This document shows, one piece after another, positions 42,432 through 50,228 of a stretch of DNA of 64,000 bases. The position numbers and the translations under genes were made by a program. The notes beneath the pieces are model-generated. The model ran no database searches, had not been told where the DNA came from, and worked only from the letters and a program-made list of their open reading frames with translations. This DNA is from VAZQ01 sp034669045 (lineage in GTDB: Bacteria; Pseudomonadota; Alphaproteobacteria; Rhizobiales; Xanthobacteraceae), in contig JAXDOD010000143.1 in assembly GCA_034669045.1 (NCBI GenBank), forward strand, positions 1 to 64,000, given 5' to 3'. Positions within the stretch are counted from its first letter, which is position 1; each line of letters opens with the position of its first letter.

Positions 42432-43435
42432 GACACCGCCTCCAGATGCCGGACCGGCAGGCCGGTCAAAAGGTTCTGCGGCTTCATCCGCAGCACGCCG
42501 TCCGACGTCATGGCCAGGATCAGGTAGATGGGTTCTCCGCGCGCGCTCGCCAAGACGACATCGGGATCGCGGACCGTGAGCCGGTAGAGCCCGACCACGC
42601 GCCCCCGCGTCGCCTCATCGAGCGCCTCGCCGTTCCACAATGCATCGCCGATCGCGGTCGCCTGCGCATCGAGGCCGACGTACCAGGTCAGATTGACGTC
42701 GATGGCCTCGATCAGCGGCGTCACCTCGACGTCGACCGCGACCAGATGCGCCAGCCAGCGCGCGATCACCTCGCCGAGCGCGAGCAGGCCGCGGCGGCCG
42801 GCGGTGAGATCCAGCGCGAGATCGAACTGGTCGCTGCGCTCCCAGTAGCCCGCCGCGTTGTCATCGTAGAGGACGTCGATCGCGGCCGCGGCCGGCAGTC
42901 CCAGCATCGACACCAGCGGCGACACCGGCCGCCCGCCGGTGCCCGAGACCTTCTCCTCGTCGGCCGCGATCAGCGAGCCCTCGTGCGTGGTCAGGCGCTG
43001 CACGCGGAAGAAAAGCTCGGCCGCGCGCAGGACGAATACATCCTCGCAGCCGTCGAGCAGGTTGCGCAGGATGACATGCACAAGCTGGTTGATGAACAGC
43101 GGCGGGGTGTCGCCGAAGCCCTTGCGCACCAGCGCCAGATAGGCCGCCTCGATGGTCGGGTGCGCGAGCAGGAGATCGCGCAGCGCGATCATCGCGCTCC
43201 AGTTCTCGCGCGCGTCGGCGTCGGCGATCGCGGCGATGTCGGAGGCCGCCACGCGCCGGCGCGGATCGGACAGCAATGCCGCGTGCAGCGTGCGCTCCAC
43301 GACGCAGGCCTCGGGCGGCGGCGCGAGCTCCGGCCGCGCCAGATAGGCCTTGAGGAACTCGTCGCTGACGACGAGCCCGCCGCCGTCGTCGCGGTCGAGC
43401 AGGTGATGCCCGCAGGAGAGCCAGAAATCCTTCAT
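42428..43435 (-). CDS. DUF6352 protein
   Basis: A 335-residue protein starting MKDFWLSCGHHLLDRDDGGG, the family signature. FINQLVHVILRNLLDGCEDV and RAAELFFRVQRLTTHEGSL are strongly helical. GLYRLTVRDPDVVLASARGE lies near the C-terminus. The family is linked to formate dehydrogenase loci and has no known biochemical activity. Confidence 0.85.
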   Translation of the reverse strand: MKDFWLSCGHHLLDRDDGGGLVVSDEFLKAYLARPELAPPPEACVVERTLHAALLSDPRRRVAASDIAAIADADARENWSAMIALRDLLLAHPTIEAAYLALVRKGFGDTPPLFINQLVHVILRNLLDGCEDVFVLRAAELFFRVQRLTTHEGSLIAADEEKVSGTGGRPVSPLVSMLGLPAAAAIDVLYDDNAAGYWERSDQFDLALDLTAGRRGLLALGEVIARWLAHLVAVDVEVTPLIEAIDVNLTWYVGLDAQATAIGDALWNGEALDEATRGRVVGLYRLTVRDPDVVLASARGEPIYLILAMTSDGVLRMKPQNLLTGLPVRHLEAVS

Positions 43436-43518
43436 GCGATCACGTCTGGCCTTGTCGCAGCGTCGCGGCCGCCATCATAGCACGCCGTTCGATCCGTTCC
43501 GGGCAACGCCGGGCGGCA

Positions 43519-44061
43519 TCAGTCGCGCGACGGCGGCTGCTTCCCGAGCGCCGCAAGATCGACCGCATCGCCCGGCTCCTCCTCGCCCTCGACGTCGAGG
43601 AACGAGAACGCGCGCATGGGCTGGCGCTCGCCGCGCGGGCGCAGCGTGCGGAACGTCTCGCGCACCTCGCCAGCCTCGAAGGTGCGGTGCACGGCGACCA
43701 GCGTATCGGCCGCGTGACCGCAGAGCGAGGCCGCGAATGCGAATTCCTCCTCCGCCGCCGCCCCTGCGTCGGCCGCGCTGGGAGCGCCGAAGTCGGCGAC
43801 GAGATGCCTCGCCAGCATGTCGATCGCGGCCAGGCGATCGTCCTCGCTCGCTTCCACGATCTGCGCCAGCGTGGACCAGCCGAGCGTCGCCACGCCCAGG
43901 AAGCCGCCGCGGAACGCCGCGCGCTCCTTGCCATCCATGACCGCCGGATCGCGCTCCCAGAACATGAAGGCGCCCGATACCGCCCATTCGCCCGGCTCGG
44001 CGGCGCGCTCGAACACAAAGGTGTCGGAAGGATCGAGCCGGATGGTGCGCAAGAGCTTCAT
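43519..44061 (-). CDS. DUF6505 protein
   Basis: A 180-residue protein MKLLRTIRLDPSDTFVFERA with GAFMFWERDP, RAAFRGGFLGVATLGWSTLA and a negatively charged C-terminus. It is the DUF6505 family, again found in formate dehydrogenase clusters. It is 12 nt after the ligase-like gene; an 83-nt gap separates it from DUF6352. Confidence 0.83.
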   Translation of the reverse strand: MKLLRTIRLDPSDTFVFERAAEPGEWAVSGAFMFWERDPAVMDGKERAAFRGGFLGVATLGWSTLAQIVEASEDDRLAAIDMLARHLVADFGAPSAADAGAAAEEEFAFAASLCGHAADTLVAVHRTFEAGEVRETFRTLRPRGERQPMRAFSFLDVEGEEEPGDAVDLAALGKQPPSRD

Positions 44062-44073
44062 GTCAGATCCCGC

Positions 44074-44850
44074 TCACGCGCGCGGACCTCCGGTCGCCGG
44101 ATCGAGCCATGACGGCGCCGTAAGCGCATCGACCAGCGAACGGCGCCCGGGCGCTGCGCCGTCCAGGCGGCGAACGAGCAGATCGCCGCTGCGATCGATG
44201 TCACGGCGGATGCCGGCGGTCTTGGCGCCGCCGTCCGGAATCAGCCGCGCGAGATAGAGCTTCGCAATCGCGCCGAACCCCTGCTCCTGCCAGGTGTCGG
44301 TCGCGACCATCAGGTGGCGCGCGAAGCTCTCGACCAGGCGACCGGAGCCGAGGTCGTCGAAACCCTCGTCCTCGAGCGCCGAGGACAGCAAGTGCAGCCC
44401 GGCGCCGCTCTCGCCCATGGCGACGGTCCGCACCATGGCGCCGAACACGAGCCACGCCGGCACGTCGTCTTCGCGCGCGTCCGCCGGCCATGCCAGCCGC
44501 GCGCCGCCGACCAGGCCGCCGTCGACGCGGACGGTATCGGGCCAGTCGAAGCCGATCGGCTTTTCGGGCGGCGCATGGACCGCGAGCGCATCCGCGAGCG
44601 CCGTCATCCCGGCGTAGAACGCGCGCCGCGCGAGCGCGAGCGGCTCATCCGGCTCGAGCACGACCGCGAATTCCACCAGGTCGAAGCGGCCGACATGGAC
44701 CAGCGTGCCGGCGCCCTCGGCCGCCGCCAGGCTCCTCGCATGCGCGAAGGCGTCGCCGACCTCGCGCAAGGTCACGAGGCGGAATGGCGGCGGAAGATCG
44801 AGCGCAGGCGCGAACGGCGGGCGCCTGCGGCCAGCGGCATCGAGCGGCAT
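44074..44850 (-). CDS. Biotin/lipoate-protein-ligase-like protein
   Basis: A 258-residue protein with a BPL/LplA-like fold (DUF4444 family): PPPFRLVTLREVGDAFAHAR, EPDEPLALARRAFYAGMTAL, FDWPDTVRVDGGLVGGARLA and WLVFGAMVRTV. It lacks the full biotin-AMP loop GRGRxG, so it may not be a classic biotin ligase. Conserved association with formate dehydrogenase suggests a role in cofactor attachment or assembly. It is the first gene of the leftward accessory block. Confidence 0.78.
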   Translation of the reverse strand: MPLDAAGRRRPPFAPALDLPPPFRLVTLREVGDAFAHARSLAAAEGAGTLVHVGRFDLVEFAVVLEPDEPLALARRAFYAGMTALADALAVHAPPEKPIGFDWPDTVRVDGGLVGGARLAWPADAREDDVPAWLVFGAMVRTVAMGESGAGLHLLSSALEDEGFDDLGSGRLVESFARHLMVATDTWQEQGFGAIAKLYLARLIPDGGAKTAGIRRDIDRSGDLLVRRLDGAAPGRRSLVDALTAPSWLDPATGGPRA

Positions 44851-44999
44851 TGCGGCTCCCGGGCTCGCGGCTTTTCCACCGCATCCTTATAGGCTGGAGG
44901 ATGCCGTGGCGAGCCCGCGCATGCCCGCATGCCGCCGCCCGCACCACCATGACGGTGGCGCGGGCAGGCTGCACGGGAACGCAAGCGGAGCGCGAGGAC

Positions 45000-46004
45000 T
45001 TACAGCGGCGCCGGGTTGATGGCGTTGAAATCGGAAGACCCGGTCTTCACCGCGGGCTTCGACCAGCGGATTTCGCCGCGCAGGTTGTCGTCGGCGGTTC
45101 CCGCCTTCGACAGCGTGATGGTGAAGGTCTGGTGCTCCCTGGGCGCCATCGGCGGCGCCTGCCAGACCGCGACGTTGCCCTTGAGCTGCTCGTCCATGCG
45201 GACGCCCTGATAGCCGGCGCCGGTGGCGGCGACCACGTTGGCATCCTTCGGGATGATCAGCTTGACGGTGGCGTCCTCGACGGTCTGGGCTTTGCCCGGC
45301 AGCCCGCCGTTCTCCACCTTGAGCGTGTAGGTCACGCCGTTGGCGGCGGAGACGCCTTTGCCGAGCTGCGCCAGGACGCGGCCGCGGAAGCCGACGTCGT
45401 TCTTGGCCCAGTTGTAGATTTCCATCAACTGCGATTCGGAGACGCGCATGGGATTGAAATTGCCCATGCGAATCCGCTGCGTGACCTTCTCGTCGAGCCG
45501 CGCCGCATGCACCGGATAGGCGTCGGTGTGGGTGTAGACCAGGCTCTTGAGCCAATCGAAGTCCATGTTCACCGCGCCCATGTTGGATCGCGGTCCGGCC
45601 AGCAGCGGACCATGGCATTGGCCGCAGCCGACACTGAGCAGGACCTGCTGCCCGCGCGGAGCGTTGGCCGGAACTTCGAACCGCCATTTGCCCGGTGCGG
45701 CGTTGGCCGGCAGGGTGTCGAAATAGGAGACCAGGTTGCCGATTTCGGCATCGCTGACCTGGCTCTCGATGAAGGCCGGCATGATGCCCCAGGGTTTGCG
45801 GACCGCCTGCTTGAACTGCGCGACGGTGAGCTTGCGGCCGGCGAGGTCCGGTCCGAACGCGCCTTCGCCCTTGGCGCCATGGCAGTTGCGGCACTGCGTG
45901 GCCGCTCCATCCCAGAGCGCCTTTCCAGCCTCGGGATTACCCTGGGCGACGGCGACACACGGCATGGCGGGCAGCAAGAATAGCGCGACGAGAAGCTTCT
46001 TCAT
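45000..46004 (-). CDS. Di-haem c-type cytochrome
   Basis: A 334-residue periplasmic protein with a signal peptide (MKKLLVALFLLPAMPCVAVA). Two haem sites: TQCRNCHGAKGEG and VGCGQCHGPLLAG. The last 130 residues form a beta-rich domain without haem motifs (LKVENGGLPGKAQTVEDATV, MAPREHQTFTITLSKAG). ATG 46004 has a GGGAGGA ribosome site. It may be an electron acceptor in the periplasm for the adjacent enzymes; the specific partner is not known. Confidence 0.85.
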   Translation of the reverse strand: MKKLLVALFLLPAMPCVAVAQGNPEAGKALWDGAATQCRNCHGAKGEGAFGPDLAGRKLTVAQFKQAVRKPWGIMPAFIESQVSDAEIGNLVSYFDTLPANAAPGKWRFEVPANAPRGQQVLLSVGCGQCHGPLLAGPRSNMGAVNMDFDWLKSLVYTHTDAYPVHAARLDEKVTQRIRMGNFNPMRVSESQLMEIYNWAKNDVGFRGRVLAQLGKGVSAANGVTYTLKVENGGLPGKAQTVEDATVKLIIPKDANVVAATGAGYQGVRMDEQLKGNVAVWQAPPMAPREHQTFTITLSKAGTADDNLRGEIRWSKPAVKTGSSDFNAINPAPL

Positions 46005-46386
46005 GGATACGTCCTCCCTGGCCGATCCGCGCCATGTTGGATTTCGTGCCTGCATTGCAGGCCTGCCTGGCACAGACGAGGCAGCCGAGCTTACGCATTT
46101 GCGCGGCGGCCGCCAAGCAGTCTCGCCCGGGTAATGTCTCAGTTTGAATTTATTTTCGGCTTGATCCGGTGTTCCCGGCCTGCCATTCGGTCGAAGACTG
46201 TATTAATTGCTAAAATCAGCCCCCACCTGGACGCCTGTTTGCGGTCCCCGCGAAATAGCGCATAGATCACGTGGTACAATGACGGTCGCCACCCTTTCTT
46301 TTGATGCGCCATTTTTCACCTTTCGCAATTGGATTTTATCTTAAAATGCCACTGTATTCCATCCCTTAAACGCGTAGGGATCACAC
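46005..46386. other. 382-nt intergenic region at the left edge of an AT-richer islet
   Basis: Base composition falls sharply after about 46130, with runs such as TTTGAATTTATTTTCGG. I see no gene. It contains the upstream region of the rightward small basic protein gene and of the leftward cytochrome gene. The composition break probably marks where foreign DNA begins. Confidence 0.5.
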
Positions 46387-46635
46387 ATGCCCCGAGGCCC
46401 CAAAGGTGAGAAGCGCCCCGCCGACGTGATCGGCAATGCGGTCCATGTCATGCGGATCGCGACGGGGGAGGTTGAAGAGGAAATTGACAAAAAATCGCTG
46501 TCTGCTGTTGAGCTTGGCCGAGTGGGCGGCAAGCTTCGCGCGGCCAAGATGACACCTAAGCGCAGGACAGAAATCGCCAAAAAGGCTGCAAGCGCTAGAT
46601 GGCGAGGAGCCCTTGTTCGCGCTGAAGAAGAGTAG
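46387..46635 (+). CDS. Small conserved basic protein
   Basis: An 82-residue protein MPRGPKGEKRPADVIGNAVH followed by VMRIATGEVEEEI and a C-terminal KRRTEIAKKAASARWRG. I know this family as a conserved hypothetical in rhizobia; the C-terminal part resembles KGG-type basic repeats that bind nucleic acid. Its last 41 nt overlap the convergent AAA ATPase gene. Confidence 0.75.
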   Translation: MPRGPKGEKRPADVIGNAVHVMRIATGEVEEEIDKKSLSAVELGRVGGKLRAAKMTPKRRTEIAKKAASARWRGALVRAEEE

Positions 46636-47836
46636 TCTTGGCAGTATCATCGATCATCTTGCTTTGAATTCCACGAATAATGACGAAGGGCTGCATCATC
46701 GGATTGGCGAATCTAAAAATCTGCTGCCGCTCTCCGCCCCTTTTGATCAAAATGTTTCCACCCTCATCTGAGGCAAATCTGCGCAAATGTTTGTCGAAGT
46801 GGGCGATCCTTTTTTTCTCTTTCATGATCGCGCTATAGGGCTCGACTACATCGTTTGCAGTAAAAAATCCCTCATCATCCGTTTTAGCCAGCGCGCAAGC
46901 CAAAAGAGATTGTTGGAAAAAATTGTCCTGGTTGCTTCTAGTCGCGTCACGGTACGCCTTCTGAAATGATTTTTCAGTATCCTCTATAAACATGTCCATG
47001 GATGCCTCAACATCGTCGTTCGATACTACCAACCTTCTGTCCTCGATTGCACGAAGCGCCGCGTGCTTTGATAGGGTTTGGGTGAAATACGGCAATCCGC
47101 GCGACAACACGATAATTGTCCATAACGCATCGTTGGAAAACGTCATCACGGTCCTATCTGACCGTTTTGATATTATCTCCTTTAGTTCTCCTGGGGACAT
47201 TCTTTTAAGCGGAATTTGAACGAGGGCGCGATCGATTGAAGCGTGGTCTTCAATCATCTCGGAGATGTTGTCGGCAACTCCCACAATCACAATTGTTGTT
47301 GTGACGGAGAAATCGTAAAACTCCTTAATCAGGTTAGCTGTTAACGCCTTCCCGGCGGCGTCAACCATCTCGTTGTATTCATCTATGATGATGATCGGAA
47401 GTGAATTGGCCCCGCAGCGTTGCAATTCTCGACGAACCTGCGACGGAGTTATCGTCTCATAGCTAATATCAAAAGGAACATACTCAGATTTCCCAGTAGC
47501 TACGCCTGCGGCCTTTAATTCTTCGAGCGCCCGAATCCACAACGATGAAAAGGTATCGGCTGGCCCCGCTTGAACGCGCGCGACAATGAAGCTCCTGACC
47601 GAACTATTATATCGCTTCCAGAAGATATTTGAGAGTGATGTTTTGCCTACGCCTCTCTCCCCGAACAAGACAACGTGTTTCGATTTGGCAAATACGGCCT
47701 CCAATATTCGCCTGACCTCATGTGCGCGTCCTGCAAAAAGGTCTTCCTCGTCGATGGGCGCCCCGTCGAAGAGATTCGATATCTCGAACCCCAAAATCGT
47801 CCAATCATCGGACGTTGAAGGCTTCTTTGGAACCAT
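46595..47836 (-). CDS. Orc1/Cdc6-like AAA ATPase
   Basis: A 413-residue P-loop ATPase: a FAGRAHEVRRILEAVFAKSK lead-in, Walker A GERGVGKTSLSNIF, Walker B PIIIIDEYNEMVD, sensor-1 TIVIVGVADNISEMIEDH, and a winged-helix-like C-terminus. It is of the AAA_16 type, like Orc1/Cdc6 or stand-alone ATPases of defence and toxin islands. Codon use is AT-richer than in the surrounding genes. No partner effector is obvious besides the small basic protein. ATG 47836 is preferred over a start at 47866 because conserved sequence follows it. Confidence 0.82.
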   Translation of the reverse strand: MVPKKPSTSDDWTILGFEISNLFDGAPIDEEDLFAGRAHEVRRILEAVFAKSKHVVLFGERGVGKTSLSNIFWKRYNSSVRSFIVARVQAGPADTFSSLWIRALEELKAAGVATGKSEYVPFDISYETITPSQVRRELQRCGANSLPIIIIDEYNEMVDAAGKALTANLIKEFYDFSVTTTIVIVGVADNISEMIEDHASIDRALVQIPLKRMSPGELKEIISKRSDRTVMTFSNDALWTIIVLSRGLPYFTQTLSKHAALRAIEDRRLVVSNDDVEASMDMFIEDTEKSFQKAYRDATRSNQDNFFQQSLLACALAKTDDEGFFTANDVVEPYSAIMKEKKRIAHFDKHLRRFASDEGGNILIKRGGERQQIFRFANPMMQPFVIIRGIQSKMIDDTAKTTLLQREQGLLAI

Positions 47837-47929
47837 TTCTCGACCCTTCTTAGGCGCTGCCGCCAACCGGTCGAGCGTTGACTAGCACGCTGATGGCGTT
47901 GACTAAAGCATAAAATGCGTTGACTAATG

Positions 47930-48868
47930 GGTTGATACTAAGTAAAAATTTCAGTATGAAATTGGGCATGAACAAACTGCCCGTCGACAAGCGCACTCAA
48001 ATCCTCGCGATGCTCTGCGAGGGGTCTTCGATGCGGTCGATCTCCCGGGTCTGCGACGTGTCGATCAACACAGTCTCGAAGCTCTTGATCGACGCGGGCA
48101 AGGCTTGCGCCGACTACCATGACGAGAACGTACGCGGCGTGAAGGCGCGGCGGGTTCAGGTGGACGAAATCTGGTCGTTCACGGCGGCCAAGCAGAAGAA
48201 CGTTGCCGCGATGAAAAAACCGGTCGATGGCGCTGGCGACACCTGGACCTGGACTGCAATCGAAGCTGAAACCAAGCTGCTGATTACGTGGCTTGTCGGC
48301 GGGCGCGACGGCGATCACGCCCTGGCGTTTATGGATGACCAGCGCGAGCGCCTTGCGAACCGGGTTCAACTCACCAGCGACGGGCACAAGGCTTACCTCG
48401 AAGCAGTCGAGGGCGCGTTCGGTGGCGACGTTGATTACGCGATGCTGGTCAAGCTGTACGGTGCGACCTCAGATGGCGCCAAGGGCCGCTACAGCCCCGC
48501 AGAGTGCATCGGTGCGCGCAAGGAGCGGATCGAAGGCAACCCCGATCCCAAGCACGTGAGCACGTCCTATGCCGAACCGCAGAACCTCACCATGCGTATG
48601 CAGATACGCCGGTTTACGAGGCTCACCAATGCGTTCTCCAAAAAATTCGAGAACCACATGCACATGGTTGCGCTCTATACCGTCTGGTACAACTACGTGA
48701 AGCAGCACAAGACCCTAAAGGGTATCTCCCCGGCGATGGCCGCCGGCCTCAGCCCTACCCTTTGGGAAATGACGGACCTCGCCGAGATGGTTGACGCCTC
48801 CCTGCCCAAGCTCGGAAAGCGCGGCCCGTACAAAAAGACAGTCGATCAAATTTCAAACTGATACACTA
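47930..48868 (+). mobile_element. IS1-family insertion sequence
   Basis: A single transposase gene is bracketed by AT-rich tips: TTGATACTAAGTAAAAATTT on the left and, reading inward from the right, AGTGTATCAGTTTGAAATTT. The two match only partly, so these are imperfect inverted repeats and the exact boundaries are uncertain. It separates the AAA gene from the WD40-cytochrome gene. Confidence 0.6.
47956..48861 (+). CDS. IS1-family transposase
   Basis: A 301-residue protein. An N-terminal HTH (MRSISRVCDVSINTVSKLLI) is followed by an IS1-type DDE core: RRVQVDEIWSFTAAKQKNV (first D), GGRDGDHALAFM, VQLTSDGHKAYLEAVEGAFG (second D) and STSYAEPQNLTMRMQIRRFT (E) with LYTVWYNYVKQHKTLKGISP. The gene appears intact in one frame, so the element may be active. 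ATG 47968 is an alternative start. Confidence 0.9.
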   Translation: MKLGMNKLPVDKRTQILAMLCEGSSMRSISRVCDVSINTVSKLLIDAGKACADYHDENVRGVKARRVQVDEIWSFTAAKQKNVAAMKKPVDGAGDTWTWTAIEAETKLLITWLVGGRDGDHALAFMDDQRERLANRVQLTSDGHKAYLEAVEGAFGGDVDYAMLVKLYGATSDGAKGRYSPAECIGARKERIEGNPDPKHVSTSYAEPQNLTMRMQIRRFTRLTNAFSKKFENHMHMVALYTVWYNYVKQHKTLKGISPAMAAGLSPTLWEMTDLAEMVDASLPKLGKRGPYKKTVDQISN

Positions 48869-48909
48869 CTCGCCCGCGATGCGGCATTTTCGCGGCGGCC
48901 GCGCCGCGG

Positions 48910-50187
48910 CTATTGCGTCGCCTTCTCCAGGAACCGTACCAGGGCCGCGCGGTCGTCGGGCGAGCCGATGCGCTGCTCCGGCATCTTGGTGCCGGGCGTA
49001 TAGGCGGCAGGGCCGAGTTCGAACAAGGCCGACACGGTCGCCGGCGTCCAGACGATGTCCAGCCGCTTGAGCGCGTCGGAAAACGCATAGCCGGGGAGCG
49101 TCGCGATCCGGCGCCCGAAGATGCCGGCGAGCGTCGGCCCGGCGCGGTTGCCGGCGTCGGGCGCGAGCGCGTGACAGGCGACGCAGGCGCGAAACACCTC
49201 GGCGCCGGGATCGCCCGCATAGGCCGCGAGCGGGTCCTGCGGTGCGCCCATGACGACGTTTCCGAGCGGTTCGCCGGTGATCGCGTCCCAGCGGCGGATC
49301 ATGCGGTCGGCGCCGCCGGTGAGCAGCGTGCGGCTGTCGGGATGGAACGCCACCGACCACACCGGCAGCCCCGGCCCGATCAGGGTGCGCGCGGGCCGGC
49401 GCGCGGCGCGGTCGATGATCGCGACCGAGCCGCGGATGCCGGCGGCCGCCACGAGCCTGCCATCGCCGGAGACGGCGAGCGCGACGATCGGCGCCGGCCC
49501 GGCCTCGACGTCGCCGCGGAGCTCGCCCGCGGCCGACAGGACATAGACCTTGCCGTCGGCGCCCGCCGCGACGATCTCGCCATCGGGCGCCACCGCCACG
49601 GCGTTGAGCGGCGCCGGCAGCGTGACGGTCACCGGCGCATCACCGGCGAGCGGCCAGATCCGCAGCGTCGCGTCGTAGCCCACGGTGACGAGCGCGCCGC
49701 CATCGGGCGCAAAGGCGACGCCGTTGACGTTCTGCGCATGGCCTTCGAGCACGCGCGGCGCCCCGCCGGCGAGCGGCCACAGCCGCGCCGTGTGGTCCCA
49801 CGACGCGGACGCGAGCGTCGTGCCGTCCGGCGACAGGGCGAGCGCGACCACCGGCGCCGTGTGGCCTTCGAGCACGGCCGAGGGCTGCTGCGCACCGGGC
49901 GTCCAGATCGCGATGCGCGCGTCCTCGCCGCTGGTGGCGATGCGCCCGTCGTTGAGGATCGCGACCGCGTTCACCGCACCGTCATGGAAACGCAGCACCT
50001 GCTCGGCGGCGTTCGTCTCCAGCGACCAGCGGATCGCCGAGCTGTCGAAACTGCCGGAGATCGCGGTGGTGCCGTCGGGCGAGATCGCAAGCGCGCGCAC
50101 CGGCCCGCCGTGGCCGCGCAACTGGGCCTGCGCCACGCCGGCCGCGAGCGCTGCAATCAACACCAACACCAAAGACACGGTGCGCAT
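48910..50187 (-). CDS. Periplasmic WD40-repeat / cytochrome c fusion
   Basis: A 425-residue secreted protein with a signal peptide (MRTVSLVLVLIAALAAGVAQ). About seven WD40 blades follow, for example GHTAPVVALALSPDGTTLAS and WDHTARLWPLAGG. The C-terminal 95 residues are a class I cytochrome c with RACVACHALAPD and a distal Met in TPGTKMPEQRI. The beta-propeller probably docks a partner protein so the haem can accept electrons. It continues the leftward cytochrome/Mo series interrupted by the islet. Confidence 0.88.
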   Translation of the reverse strand: MRTVSLVLVLIAALAAGVAQAQLRGHGGPVRALAISPDGTTAISGSFDSSAIRWSLETNAAEQVLRFHDGAVNAVAILNDGRIATSGEDARIAIWTPGAQQPSAVLEGHTAPVVALALSPDGTTLASASWDHTARLWPLAGGAPRVLEGHAQNVNGVAFAPDGGALVTVGYDATLRIWPLAGDAPVTVTLPAPLNAVAVAPDGEIVAAGADGKVYVLSAAGELRGDVEAGPAPIVALAVSGDGRLVAAAGIRGSVAIIDRAARRPARTLIGPGLPVWSVAFHPDSRTLLTGGADRMIRRWDAITGEPLGNVVMGAPQDPLAAYAGDPGAEVFRACVACHALAPDAGNRAGPTLAGIFGRRIATLPGYAFSDALKRLDIVWTPATVSALFELGPAAYTPGTKMPEQRIGSPDDRAALVRFLEKATQ

Positions 50188-50228
50188 GCCGGCATCCTAT
50201 CAATGCGCCTTGACGCGAACGAGGGCGA

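Noticed and set aside
46387..47836. Toxin-antitoxin pair made of the small basic protein and the AAA ATPase
   Set aside because: The genes are convergent and overlap at their 3' ends, not an operon, and neither has a toxin motif.
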